From: Thermoanaerobacteraceae bacterium
GTDB lineage: Bacteria; Bacillota; JADQBR01
Assembly (NCBI GenBank): GCA_017656305.1
Contig: JACDOG010000007.1
Span: 58,811-122,810, forward strand
Direction of reading: 5' to 3'
Length of the DNA: 64,000 nucleotides
The notes beneath the pieces are model-generated. The model worked only from the letters and a program-made list of their open reading frames with translations, did not search any database and was not told where the DNA came from. Shown here in pieces: positions 1 through 8,352 of this stretch (its first letter is position 1; each line of letters opens with the position of its first letter). The position numbers and the translations under genes are program-made.

Positions 1-118
1 ACAAAACCCGTCTTACAATATTCACCTTCTCAATATTGTCAAAAACAGTGGCATAAGCCACCAAACGCCTGATGTCCTTTCCGGAAGCCGGATTGGCAAT
101 AATCCCAACTGTAGACAT
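1..118 (-). CDS. acoX: AcoX-like ATP-NAD kinase family protein (partial)
   Basis: Only the first 39 codons lie in the window; the gene runs off the left edge. The translation begins MSTVGIIANPASGKDIRR, the glycine-rich opening of the ATP-NAD kinase-like family that includes AcoX of acetoin operons. The ATG lies 67 bases after the acoB stop on the same strand, behind a purine-rich stretch (AAAGGG). AcoX has no firmly established reaction and is known mainly as a constant companion of acetoin dehydrogenase genes. Its position after acoA and acoB is the best argument that the E1 genes here are for acetoin and not pyruvate. The lipoyl E2 and the E3 would be expected further left, outside the window. 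Confidence 0.8.
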   Translation of the reverse strand, partial: MSTVGIIANPASGKDIRRLVAYATVFDNIEKVNIVRRVL

Positions 119-184
119 ACCCGCACCCTTTCTAATAAGGGGAAACGGACAGCCGCGCTTGGCTATCCATTTCCTAATCATTTT

Positions 185-1156
185 TTATACCACTGACTTG
201 ACTGCTTCAATTATATCTTCTTCACCGGGTAGATAAACATTTTCCAGATTAGTTGCAAATGGAACAGGAGCGAACGGGGCGCCAATGCGCTTAATAGGAG
301 CATCCAGCAAATCAAAACCTTCCTCTACAACCATGGCGGCAATTTCTCCACCAAAGCCGCCAAATTTCACAGCCTCCTGTACTATAACAAGCCTTCCCGT
401 CTTTTCCACCGACTGCAAAATGGTATCTTTGTCCAAAGGCTGCAAGCAGCGGGGATCAATAACTTCTATTTCAATACCTTCTTCAGCCAAAGTCTCTGCG
501 GCAGCAAGCGCCTTGTGCACCATCATAGCTGTGGCAACTACTGTTGCATCGCTTCCTTCCCGTTTAATATCCGCCTTGCCCAAAGGAATGGTGTATTCAC
601 CCTCGGGTACAGTCCCGCTTACTCCGTAGAGCATTTTATGCTCAATAAAGATAACGGGGTTGTCATCCCTGATGGAGCTAACCAGCAGTCCTTTAGCATC
701 AGCAGGAGTAGAAGGCATGACCACCTTCAAACCCGGAATATGGGCAAACCAAGCTTCCAAGCTCTGGGAATGCTGGGCAGCCGCTCCGAGCCCGGCCCCG
801 CAGGCGGTACGTACTGTTATCGGAATTTTTGCTCTTCCGCCAAACATGTAGCGCATTTTGGCAGCCTGGTTAAAAATTTCGTCCAAACATACGCCCATAA
901 AGTCCATAAACATAATTTCGGGAACAGGCCTTAAACCTGCTGCGGCAGCCCCCACAGAAGCACCGATAATGGCGGTTTCAGAGATAGGAGTATCCAGCAC
1001 CCGTTCCGGGCCGAATTCATCATATAGTCCTTGGGTTACTCCAAAACAGCCTCCAAAAATACCTACATCTTCGCCTAAAATAAAAACATTCGGGTCCCTA
1101 CGCATTTCCTCTTTTAGCGCAGCATTAATAGCTTCCAAATAAGTGATTTCCGGCAT
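185..1156 (-). CDS. acoB: Acetoin/pyruvate dehydrogenase E1 component, beta subunit
   Basis: Thiamine-diphosphate E1 beta subunit, 323 residues. It begins MPEITYLEAINAALKEEM and carries the family motifs GEDVG near residue 29, PISETAIIG, and a C-terminal transketolase domain (DPRCLQPLD, VQEAVKFGGFG). I chose the second in-frame ATG because GGAGGGGTG sits seven bases before it. It follows acoA by 30 bases and precedes acoX. E1 alpha and beta together decarboxylate acetoin and pass the acetyl group to the lipoyl E2. Sequence alone does not separate acetoin from pyruvate or branched-chain 2-oxoacid E1; acoX, a butanediol dehydrogenase and an AcoR homologue nearby favour acetoin. Confidence 0.88.
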   Translation of the reverse strand: MPEITYLEAINAALKEEMRRDPNVFILGEDVGIFGGCFGVTQGLYDEFGPERVLDTPISETAIIGASVGAAAAGLRPVPEIMFMDFMGVCLDEIFNQAAKMRYMFGGRAKIPITVRTACGAGLGAAAQHSQSLEAWFAHIPGLKVVMPSTPADAKGLLVSSIRDDNPVIFIEHKMLYGVSGTVPEGEYTIPLGKADIKREGSDATVVATAMMVHKALAAAETLAEEGIEIEVIDPRCLQPLDKDTILQSVEKTGRLVIVQEAVKFGGFGGEIAAMVVEEGFDLLDAPIKRIGAPFAPVPFATNLENVYLPGEEDIIEAVKSVV

Positions 1157-1186
1157 TTCTTTCACCCCTCCGTTCATAGTTCGAAA

Positions 1187-2149
1187 TTAATCGCAATAAA
1201 CGTCTTCCAGCAGATCCGCCTCATCCGGTAACGGACTGTTCTTAGCAAACTCAATACCTTCCTGAATTTCCTTTTTGACCTCTTCCCAAATCGCCATATC
1301 TTCTTCCTCAGTAAAGACACCCATATCCAGCAAGCGTTTTTTAACACGCTTAATCGGGTCCTTCTTCTTCCATGCTTCAAGCTCCTCATCAGTCCTGTAA
1401 ACAGTCGGATCGCCTTCAAAATGGCCGCGCCAACGGTATGTTTTACACTCAATCAACGTCGGTCCGTCTCCCTGGCGAGCCCGTTTAACCGCTTCTTCCG
1501 CCGCCTCGTAAACAGCAAAAAGGTCGTTTCCGTCCACACTGATACCAGGAATGCCGTAGGCAGACGCCCGGTCGGCAACATCTTTAATATTCTGATGGTG
1601 CTCCTGGCGCATGGAGATTCCGTACATATTGTTTTCACAAACAAAGATGGCAGGCAGTTTCCAAATGGACGCCAGGTTCAAAGCTTCATGGAGAGTACCC
1701 CGGTTGGATGCGCCGTCCCCAAAGAAGCACACGGCCACACCGTTATCACCCCGGTACTTGCAGGCAAATGCCGCACCGGCCGCCAACGGCAAACCTGCAC
1801 CAACGATACCGTTTGCACCTAAAAAGCCCAAACTCATATCGGCAATATGCATGGATCCTCCTTTACCCTTGCAGTACCCAGTTTTCCGTCCGAAAAGCTC
1901 TGCATACATCAACTTTACATCGCCACCGCGCGCTATTAAGTGGCCATGTCCGCGGTGCGTACTGGCAATATAGTCACCGGCCTCTAAATTAGCCATAACT
2001 CCGACAGCCGTGGCCTCCTCACCGATGTAAAGATGGACAAAACCGGGAATTTCACCGTTGGCGAAAAGTTCCGCGGCATTTTCTTCAAACTGTCTGATAG
2101 TTACCATTTTTTTATAAAGTTCAAGCAGTCTTTCTTTGGAAAGCGTCAT
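1187..2149 (-). CDS. acoA: Acetoin/pyruvate dehydrogenase E1 component, alpha subunit
   Basis: Thiamine-diphosphate E1 alpha subunit, 320 residues, starting MTLSKERLLELYKKM behind AAAGGAGGGGG. The ThDP-binding segment GDGASNRGTLHEALNLA (about residues 170-190) followed by an NN dipeptide (CENNMYGIS) is clear. HRGHGH and KGGSMH earlier in the chain are typical of the family. It lies between the Lin0512-family gene and acoB, all on the minus strand with gaps of 30-60 bases, so the three are probably co-transcribed. Transcription is likely sigma-54 dependent from the site at 2615-2629. Acetoin as substrate is inferred from context. Confidence 0.9.
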   Translation of the reverse strand: MTLSKERLLELYKKMVTIRQFEENAAELFANGEIPGFVHLYIGEEATAVGVMANLEAGDYIASTHRGHGHLIARGGDVKLMYAELFGRKTGYCKGKGGSMHIADMSLGFLGANGIVGAGLPLAAGAAFACKYRGDNGVAVCFFGDGASNRGTLHEALNLASIWKLPAIFVCENNMYGISMRQEHHQNIKDVADRASAYGIPGISVDGNDLFAVYEAAEEAVKRARQGDGPTLIECKTYRWRGHFEGDPTVYRTDEELEAWKKKDPIKRVKKRLLDMGVFTEEEDMAIWEEVKKEIQEGIEFAKNSPLPDEADLLEDVYCD

Positions 2150-2210
2150 TTTTCCCCCTCCTTTAATTCTCAACAAAACTTTAATAAAACATCCTGACCA
2201 AGAAACTTTA

Positions 2211-2576
2211 CTACTCCACCTCAATACTCACCTCTACCGCAACATTAACCACAACAATGCTGTCCTTGGCATCCCCCAGCTGGGGCACGAACATCCCCGG
2301 TACTTCCATCCCTCCTTTCGTTACGTTAATGGTTTTCTTGCCAAAGGGAATCTCAGCTAAGACCTGTTCAAGCTTTACTTCCTCAGGGTAAGGAGCCGCC
2401 ACCGTCACCTGCACAAACAATCGGTTAAGGTCACTGAGCTGCAGTATCTCAGTTACACCGCACAAACAGCTCCTGGAAATGGCATCCCTGACTGCTTTCT
2501 GAGCCGCCTTAGTAACGTCCTGACCATGCAAATCAGCTCCCGATCCCAGCTCAATTATGTAACGCTTCAAGCTCAC
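2211..2576 (-). CDS. Lin0512 family protein, first gene of the aco operon
   Basis: A 121-residue protein with the Lin0512 family signature: an IELGSGADLHGQD stretch near residue 10, then TKAAQKAVRDAI, then a Cys-X-Cys pair (SRSCLCG). The function of the family is unknown. I chose the GTG start because GAGGGGTG sits five bases upstream; a longer TTG start would sit inside that site. It is the first gene after a near-perfect sigma-54 promoter and the acoA ribosome site follows it by about 60 bases, so it is transcribed with the acetoin dehydrogenase genes. That suggests a role in acetoin catabolism, but the sequence does not say which. Confidence 0.8.
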   Translation of the reverse strand: MSLKRYIIELGSGADLHGQDVTKAAQKAVRDAISRSCLCGVTEILQLSDLNRLFVQVTVAAPYPEEVKLEQVLAEIPFGKKTINVTKGGMEVPGMFVPQLGDAKDSIVVVNVAVEVSIEVE

Positions 2577-2614
2577 AATATCACCCCTCAAATGTTGTCC
2601 TTAATAACATAGTT

Positions 2615-2629
2615 GCAACAACAGTGCCA
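2615..2629 (-). promoter_or_regulatory. Sigma-54 (-24/-12) promoter of the Lin0512-acoAB-acoX operon
   Basis: Read on the minus strand this is TGGCAC-TGTTG-TTGC, matching the sigma-54 consensus TGGCAC-N5-TTGC at every defined base. It lies about 40 bases before the GTG of the Lin0512 gene. A sigma-54 activator of AcoR type is encoded 3.4 kb away and putative activator sites lie 100-215 bp upstream. Confidence 0.85.
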
Positions 2630-2727
2630 AAATTGTTTAACCCAAGCAGAGCCAGCAAAGCCTTACAGTATAACAGTTATCCTTCTGAAAAACTAAGGCA
2701 AATTTATTTCCACGCTAAAGCGAAGAT

Positions 2728-2829
2728 TGTTCGATTTGCGACCACTATCCTCTAAATTGCTTGTAAAACAAGCATCCAATATCCTTGGAAAGATTGTCCT
2801 GCTTTCGAACACTTTCCATTTATCGAACA
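2728..2829. promoter_or_regulatory. Putative shared AcoR upstream activating sites
   Basis: The heptamer TCGAACA occurs at 2805-2811 and 2823-2829, and its reverse complement TGTTCGA at 2728-2734. The cluster sits between two divergent sigma-54 promoters, about 100-200 bp from each, the usual distance for enhancer-binding activators. The same heptamer recurs near a third sigma-54 site (5902-5908). That these are AcoR sites is inference from position and repetition. Confidence 0.5.
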
Positions 2830-2920
2830 GTTTTTAAATAAAAATTTTTCCAATATTTCTGCCAAAAAATCTTTTTTCTACATTTTTCTTAATCTTTTTT
2901 AGATATTTTATAACTAAAAC

Positions 2921-2935
2921 AGGCACAAATATTGC
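2921..2935 (+). promoter_or_regulatory. Sigma-54 (-24/-12) promoter of the lipoate-protein ligase gene
   Basis: AGGCAC-AAATA-TTGC has the invariant GG and GC elements with the correct ten-base gap and matches the consensus except for the first base. It lies 41 bases before the lplA ATG. It fires away from the aco operon promoter, with the TCGAACA heptamers between them. Confidence 0.75.
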
Positions 2936-2976
2936 ACCGGTACATTTACAGAAGTCTGACAAGGAGTTGAGCTTTC

Positions 2977-4011
2977 ATGTTGTTATATGATTTAGGAAAG
3001 GTATCCTGGCTGGATTCCCAGGTCATCTATCACACTTTTCCCAGAATGGACCGGGAAGGTTTAATTATTTGCCAACCGGACTCCAGCTATGTGTGCATAG
3101 GCTTTCACCAGGATTTGTTAGAAGAAGTTGATATCGACTACTGCCGGCAGAATAATATCCCCCTCTTCAGGCGGGAAGTGGGTGGCGGCACTGTCTACCT
3201 GGATCAAAACCAGATTTTTTTCCAACTGGTACTGCACAAAGACAATCCCGTGGTACCGCTGGACCACGCCAAATTTTACAGGAAGTTTCTGCAGCCAGTG
3301 ATTAGAGCATTAAACGGATTAAACATTCAGGGAAGCTTTAGGCCTCACTGCGACATTGTCGTTAACAATCGCAAGATTTCCGGAAACGGAGCGGGAGAAA
3401 TTGAAAAATACCTTGTTTTAGTAGGAAACCTGCTTCTGGATTTTGACTTTGAAACTATGGCGCAAGTTTTGAAAGTACCTAATAAGAACTTCCGCCGGCT
3501 ACTGTTCAAACAAATGCAGCGAAATATGACGACAATTAACAAGGAATTAAAGCAGGCAGCAGACCCTCAACTGGTTAAAGACCTGTTAATCCAAGCTTTT
3601 TCAGAGTTTTTCGGTCAATTAGAATCTGCATCCTTGGATGAAGACTGCCTCAGTCGTGCCGAAAAGTTGAAATCCAAGTACATGTCCTGGGAATGGCTAA
3701 CGGAACCCGGTAAAAAGTTTCCCTTCCGGCAGGTCAAAATCAGAGAAAGCGTTTACGCACGGGCAGGACAGGTTATGCTACAGGGAGTGCCGGTCAATGT
3801 AAATGTTGTCCTTAACAACAATGTAATAGAACATCTTGAATTAACCGGCACCGCTCCCTTGCATGACAGGCTTATAATTCTGGAAAAAATGCTGGTGGGT
3901 AAAAATGCAGATCAAGTTATCCTGAGGCCAGAGCTGTGCAAGTTCTTGCAGAAAACAAAACTGAGCTTGCGAGAAACAGAACTTGCCAATCTTATCAAAA
4001 TACTCACCTGA
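2977..4011 (+). CDS. lplA: Lipoate-protein ligase A family protein
   Basis: 344 residues. The biotin/lipoate ligase fold is shown by RREVGGGTVYLD (residues 66-77), the lipoate ligase RRxxGGGxVxxD signature, and by NRKISGNGAG around residue 130 with the catalytic lysine. A C-terminal accessory domain follows. The enzyme would attach lipoate through lipoyl-AMP to the E2 lipoyl domain. It starts at ATG behind AAGGAG. Its divergent position and own sigma-54 promoter suggest that lipoylation capacity is raised together with the acetoin dehydrogenase. An octanoyl or lipoyl transferase of the LipM/LipL type is less likely given the full-length C-terminal domain. Confidence 0.87.
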   Translation: MLLYDLGKVSWLDSQVIYHTFPRMDREGLIICQPDSSYVCIGFHQDLLEEVDIDYCRQNNIPLFRREVGGGTVYLDQNQIFFQLVLHKDNPVVPLDHAKFYRKFLQPVIRALNGLNIQGSFRPHCDIVVNNRKISGNGAGEIEKYLVLVGNLLLDFDFETMAQVLKVPNKNFRRLLFKQMQRNMTTINKELKQAADPQLVKDLLIQAFSEFFGQLESASLDEDCLSRAEKLKSKYMSWEWLTEPGKKFPFRQVKIRESVYARAGQVMLQGVPVNVNVVLNNNVIEHLELTGTAPLHDRLIILEKMLVGKNADQVILRPELCKFLQKTKLSLRETELANLIKILT

Positions 4012-4013
4012 AC

Positions 4014-5072
4014 CTATGCGGGTGATACCAGGATTTTAATGTTCTCTTCCTTGCGGTTAATTAATTCTTCAAAACCTTTTTCCACAATATCATCCAAACT
4101 TATTTTTCCAGTAATTAATGATTCCGCCTTGATTCTACCATCGGACAGCAGGTCTATAGCCGGGCCAAACTCACCAGCATACCCTAATGAACCGATAACC
4201 TGCTTTTCTGTAAACACGACGCTGTTAAAATGCATACTGCTCTCTTTTTCAAAAATACCGGCAACCACAATCTTGCCGCCTTTCCTAGCCAGTTCAACAG
4301 CCAAGGGACCGGTTTTGTCATTACCGATACATTCTATAACCACATCAGCGCCTAAACCGCCGGTGGCCTCCCGCACCTTGGCTACCACGTCTCCTTCCTG
4401 AGGATCAAAAACCGCTGTTGCCCCCAATTTCTGGGCAAATTCTTTTCTTGCCTTAGCCATTTCAATAACAAATACTTTACGGGCTCCTGCCGCTCTAACA
4501 GCCGCAAGAGTTACCAAGCCAATTGTTCCCGCACCAAGAACCACCACAGTGTCACCTTGAATAACCGGAGCCTGGCGCACAGCATGAAGGCCTACGGCCA
4601 GGGGTTCAACCAGCGCACCAACTTCACTTGAAATATTATCCGGTAACTTGAACAACGTATAAGCCGGTACGTTGACATACTCTGCAAAAGCACCGTTGGT
4701 CATCAGACCGGTGAAGGCTAACTTTTCACATAGATTATATAAATTGCGTTTGCAAAAATAACAATCCCAGCAAACTTGGCAGGCATCCGGTGCAACCCGG
4801 TCACCTACCTGGACATTGGTGACTCCGGCACCAACCTCTACTATCTCTCCGGAAAATTCATGGCCTAGAATAATGGGTGCTTTAGACCCTGTCAAAGGAT
4901 GGCCTTCATTGACGGGGATAAAAATAGGGCCGGCGACATACTCGTGGAGGTCAGAGCCGCATATACCACACCAATGTACTTTGACCTTCACTTCTCCCGG
5001 GCCCGGAGCCGGCGGTTCCGGGACATTTTCCACCCTAACATCCTTTTTCCCATACCATACCGCTGCTTTCAC
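4014..5072 (-). CDS. Zinc-dependent 2,3-butanediol dehydrogenase (MDR family)
   Basis: 352 residues, medium-chain dehydrogenase/reductase. CGICGSDLHEY (Cys37 region) and GHEFSGE supply the catalytic zinc ligands. The four-cysteine lobe CQVCWDCYFCKRNLYNLC binds structural zinc. VVLGAGTIGLV is the nucleotide-binding turn. The insertion around residue 50 (GPIFIPV then HPLTGSKAP) is typical of (R,R)-butanediol dehydrogenases. It would oxidise 2,3-butanediol to acetoin, the substrate of the aco enzymes. GTG start behind GAGGAGGG. It ends two bases from the convergent lplA stop. The decayed VOC gene lies directly upstream, and both probably follow the sigma-54 promoter at 5811-5825. Confidence 0.83.
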   Translation of the reverse strand: MKAAVWYGKKDVRVENVPEPPAPGPGEVKVKVHWCGICGSDLHEYVAGPIFIPVNEGHPLTGSKAPIILGHEFSGEIVEVGAGVTNVQVGDRVAPDACQVCWDCYFCKRNLYNLCEKLAFTGLMTNGAFAEYVNVPAYTLFKLPDNISSEVGALVEPLAVGLHAVRQAPVIQGDTVVVLGAGTIGLVTLAAVRAAGARKVFVIEMAKARKEFAQKLGATAVFDPQEGDVVAKVREATGGLGADVVIECIGNDKTGPLAVELARKGGKIVVAGIFEKESSMHFNSVVFTEKQVIGSLGYAGEFGPAIDLLSDGRIKAESLITGKISLDDIVEKGFEELINRKEENIKILVSPA

Positions 5073-5099
5073 AATATCCCTCCTCGTAATATTTACATT

Positions 5100-5598
5100 T
5101 TATGGCCTCTTCGGATAGACGGCATACGACTCATGCCACTGGAAATCCAGAGGCAGGTTATAAATCTCAGCAATAACCCCTAGATTCTGCTGGGTAATAA
5201 GGTAAGTATAAGTAAAACCGTGCCAGGCACCTCCCTGCAAAATATCATGTTTTTCTCACAGAAGAATTCCATAGTCTTGTCATAGTTCTCAACTCCGAAG
5301 GCTACAGGTGCAATCCCTCCCCATGCTGCTTCAAAAACTCTGCGTATATACTCTTGTCATCCTTCGGCTCAATTAACTCGAACTGTACTCCCCCAATGTC
5401 GGCCAAGGCCAGCTACATTGCGTATCCTTGGGGTTTGCCATGTAAAATCATGTTGTCAACCGTGTCGGGATTAAACTCGTAAATTGACCAAGGTCCTATG
5501 CCATATTCATCAGCATACTTTTTAACCTAAGCATCACAATCCCTGACTACTACTGCTACCTGCAAGATACCGGTAAATATTGACTTGCCAGGTATTAC
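5100..5598 (-). pseudogene. Decayed VOC (glyoxalase/methylmalonyl-CoA epimerase-like) gene
   Basis: No long open frame remains, but reading the minus strand across stops and at least one frameshift gives recognisable VOC-family sequence: IFTGILQVAVVVRDCDA, YGIGPWSIYEF, ADIGGVQFELIEP, AFGVENYDKTMEFF, and a tail ending VYPKRP before TAA. There are at least two in-frame stops in the first half and a frame change around 5300. The start codon also appears lost (GTA after GGGAGGG). It lies between a sigma-54 promoter and the butanediol dehydrogenase, so it was once the first gene of that operon. Its original substrate cannot be told. Confidence 0.75.
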
Positions 5599-5810
5599 AA
5601 AATTCCCTCCCTTAGGTTTTGTACGAGTGAATAAGTAACTAAATTAAAAGGAAAAGGAGCAGAAAAATATAAGTTATTAAGCACCTGTTATAACATTCTA
5701 CAGTATAAACCAAGTTAGTTCTTGGGTTAGCGTCATCAATCCCCCCTTATTGACTTTTGCTTCCTTGTTTCTTTTATTACCCGCTTTGGAATTACCAGTA
5801 TATAATAACT

Positions 5811-5825
5811 GCAACACTTGTACCA
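5811..5825 (-). promoter_or_regulatory. Sigma-54 promoter upstream of the VOC remnant and butanediol dehydrogenase
   Basis: On the minus strand TGGTAC-AAGTG-TTGC fits the -24/-12 consensus with one allowed pyrimidine change and exact spacing. It lies about 210 bp before the 5' end of the VOC pseudogene and 740 bp before the butanediol dehydrogenase GTG, with no intact gene between. Confidence 0.7.
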
Positions 5826-5901
5826 GGATTGAAAATATTCAGTTTATTAATATTTTTTTGATAAAACGAACTATACTAACTACATTCATACTGTGAGATT
5901 C

Positions 5902-5988
5902 TCGAACATCTCCAAGAAGAAAGTAGAAATAAAAGCATATTTTTCTTACGATTTTCGGACTACTGTCCTAATTTCGTATAGTGTTCGT
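5902..5988. promoter_or_regulatory. Putative AcoR sites upstream of the butanediol promoter
   Basis: TCGAACA at 5902-5908 matches the heptamers found between aco and lplA, and TGTTCGT at 5982-5988 is a one-mismatch inverted copy. They lie about 80 and 160 bp upstream of the sigma-54 site at 5811-5825. The assignment is inferred. Confidence 0.4.
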
Positions 5989-6011
5989 TTTTCGCGCACC
6001 AAGCTTTCAAC

Positions 6012-6040
6012 AAAAAAAGAGCACCCTTGAAAAGTGCACC
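6012..6040 (-). terminator. Intrinsic terminator after acoR
   Basis: On the minus strand an imperfect hairpin (GGTGCAC against GGTGCTC, one internal mismatch) is followed by seven Ts, just past the acoR stop. Confidence 0.6.
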
Positions 6041-6053
6041 ATCCTCCCAATCC

Positions 6054-8024
6054 TTATTTTTTTATCCCGTACTTTTTAATTTTATCATAGAGAGTATTGC
6101 GCCCTATTCCCAATGCCCGGGCAGCTCGGGAAACATTCCCATCCAGCTTTTCCAACGCCTGTTCAATAGCCCTACGCTCCAACTCCGCTAAAGGAACAAT
6201 TTCTGCACCAGCACCGCTGACAAACGAACTGGAGCGAAAATGGTCAGGCAAATGCTTTAGCAACAGGGTATCTCCCTCCGCCAAGTTGATAGCATGCTCT
6301 AAAATGTTCTCCAGCTCCCGCACGTTGCCCGGCCAGTGATAACGTTCCATTAATTCATATATCTTAGGCTGCACGTGGACAATTTCCTTACCCAGCTTAA
6401 GTGATAACTTTTTTACAAAATAATTTGTAAGCAGCCTGATATCCCCTTCTCTTTCCCGCAATGGCGGAATAATTATCGTAAATACATTAAGACGGAAGAA
6501 CAAGTCCTGGCGAAAATTGCCTTTTTGGGCTTCTATAGCCAGGTTTTTATTGGTAGCCGCAATAACCCGAACATCTACAGGGATAAACTTATTGCCCCCC
6601 ACCCGCACAACAGTTTTTTCCTGCAGGACTCGAAGAAGATTCGCCTGCATATCAAGCGGCATATCCCCTATTTCGTCAAGAAAGAGGGTTCCTCCACTGG
6701 CCAGCTCAAACTTTCCCGGCCGGCCGCTGCGTTTGGCCCCGGTAAAAGCTCCTTCAACGTAGCCAAACAGTTCACTTTGGATAAGCTCGCGGGGCATTGC
6801 AGCGCAGTTAACTGCTATGAAAGGACCTTCCCTACGCTCGCTGCCGTTGTGAATTGCCTGGGCAATTACCTCTTTTCCTGTTCCGCTTTCACCCATAAGC
6901 AAAACAGTAGAAGGACTCCTGGCAGCCAATTTTGCTTTCTTGATAACAGCGGTCATTTGCGGACTTTCACCGATAACATCCTTAAAGCGAAATCGAGCTT
7001 GGGCACCTGCCATGCGGTTCACTATTTTATGTACCTTTTTTATTTCCCGCAGAGTAATCACCGCTCCTACAACACGCTGTGATTTCTCTTTTAAGGGAGT
7101 TGCCGCAACAGTACAGTGAATTCGCCCGCTGGGAGCATCAAACACAATTTCTTCTTCCAGATAATTTCCACCCGTATTGAGTACATTTTTGAGCCACTGA
7201 CATTCACCAAAAACATCCATTACTGTTTTTCCTACCAAATCTCCAGGAAGCATACCCACAATTTTTGCTGCAGCAGAATTGGCAATAGTAATTACCATAT
7301 TACTGTCCACCGAAATCAATCCTTCAGAAGTTGAACACACAACGGTATGCAAATGCTTGTGTGCGGCAGCCAGTTTGTCCTGGGCCTCCATTTTACGCAG
7401 TTGGTTCTCTATGGCTCTTACCGCCGCCACAACCATACCTAAAGTATGAGAGTGAGTACGTTCTTTGGGTCCCGACATATTCAAACAACCTATAATGGCA
7501 CCTGAGGGATCACGAATTGGCGCCCCGGAACAAGTCCAAGCATGATGTTTGATACAATAATGTTCCGGACCTGAGACCTGTATGGCATTACCGATGGCAA
7601 GAGAAGTCCCTATTGCATTTGTACCGACAGATTCTTCTGACCAGTTGGCTCCCGGCAGAAAATTTAGAGTTTCAGCAGTTTCTAAGACATTAGAGTCCCC
7701 AAAGGTTTCAAGTATACGTCCTGTTTCTGTTGTCAAGACGACCATAAATGCAGACCCTTGAACACACTGGTATAAAGTCTCCATTATCGGCCTGGCAATA
7801 TCCAAAAGACCCCTTCTTTCCTCAAGAAGAGCCTGAAGTTCATCTTGAGAAAGAAAATCATAACACCAGCCGTCTAAATAATCTACTCCTTTTTCCATAC
7901 AACGCATCCAAGATTCAGTGATAACCTTACGTACAACTCCGTCTTCCACCTGCCCCGTTTGTACAAACCTTTCCCAAACCCGCTTTACATTTACTATTTT
8001 CGGTTGATGCGCCAGCTCAACCAT
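6054..8024 (-). CDS. acoR: Sigma-54-dependent transcriptional activator, AcoR family
   Basis: 656 residues. Layout: an N-terminal GAF-type sensor region (about 60-215), a PAS domain (about 225-335), the AAA+ sigma-54 interaction domain with Walker A GESGTGKE, the GAFTGA loop and Walker B FLDEIGD, then a C-terminal Fis-type helix-turn-helix (NVSRAARALGIGRNTLYDK). This is the architecture of AcoR, the acetoin-responsive activator. I chose the ATG preceded by AAAGGAGG at six bases, eight codons inside the longest frame. It is transcribed alone, with its own terminator. Four sigma-54 promoters within 6 kb are its likely targets. The ligand, acetoin or a derivative, is inferred from context. Confidence 0.88.
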   Translation of the reverse strand: MVELAHQPKIVNVKRVWERFVQTGQVEDGVVRKVITESWMRCMEKGVDYLDGWCYDFLSQDELQALLEERRGLLDIARPIMETLYQCVQGSAFMVVLTTETGRILETFGDSNVLETAETLNFLPGANWSEESVGTNAIGTSLAIGNAIQVSGPEHYCIKHHAWTCSGAPIRDPSGAIIGCLNMSGPKERTHSHTLGMVVAAVRAIENQLRKMEAQDKLAAAHKHLHTVVCSTSEGLISVDSNMVITIANSAAAKIVGMLPGDLVGKTVMDVFGECQWLKNVLNTGGNYLEEEIVFDAPSGRIHCTVAATPLKEKSQRVVGAVITLREIKKVHKIVNRMAGAQARFRFKDVIGESPQMTAVIKKAKLAARSPSTVLLMGESGTGKEVIAQAIHNGSERREGPFIAVNCAAMPRELIQSELFGYVEGAFTGAKRSGRPGKFELASGGTLFLDEIGDMPLDMQANLLRVLQEKTVVRVGGNKFIPVDVRVIAATNKNLAIEAQKGNFRQDLFFRLNVFTIIIPPLREREGDIRLLTNYFVKKLSLKLGKEIVHVQPKIYELMERYHWPGNVRELENILEHAINLAEGDTLLLKHLPDHFRSSSFVSGAGAEIVPLAELERRAIEQALEKLDGNVSRAARALGIGRNTLYDKIKKYGIKK

Positions 8025-8352
8025 AGTTTGCCTCCTTTGATCACTCACTCAGATTTTTCCCAGCAGATAACAGAAAGGTTTTTTATTATTTTCGATAAAT
8101 TCAGACTATATAACATATTTGAAATTCAGCAGTGGATTTACTCAAAAAATCCGATCGTTTTACGGGTCTTGCTTTAATGATGTGCAATTGGAACCATTAA
8201 TGAAGTGATAATACTGGAGGGAATATTCGTTGGTATAATCTTAATTTAAAAAAACACTTTTATATCCCATATTATACCATTGATCCGTTTCCCTGTCCAT
8301 TAATATATAGAACAGCAGCACATTATCATTATCTTAATAATTTGCCATTCTG
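8025..8352. other. acoR upstream region without a gene
   Basis: A 328-bp AT-rich stretch with no supportable coding frame. It holds an inverted repeat, TGGTATAAT at 8231-8239 and ATTATACCA at 8271-8279. Each arm is also an extended -10 element (TGnTATAAT), and the two face each other. The minus-strand copy could start an acoR transcript with a leader of about 240 bases. No convincing -35 was seen for either. Confidence 0.35.

Noticed and set aside
5211..5225. A fifth possible sigma-54 site (GTGCCA on the plus strand) inside the VOC remnant
   Set aside because: The -12 half lacks the required GC; it is part of the decayed coding sequence.
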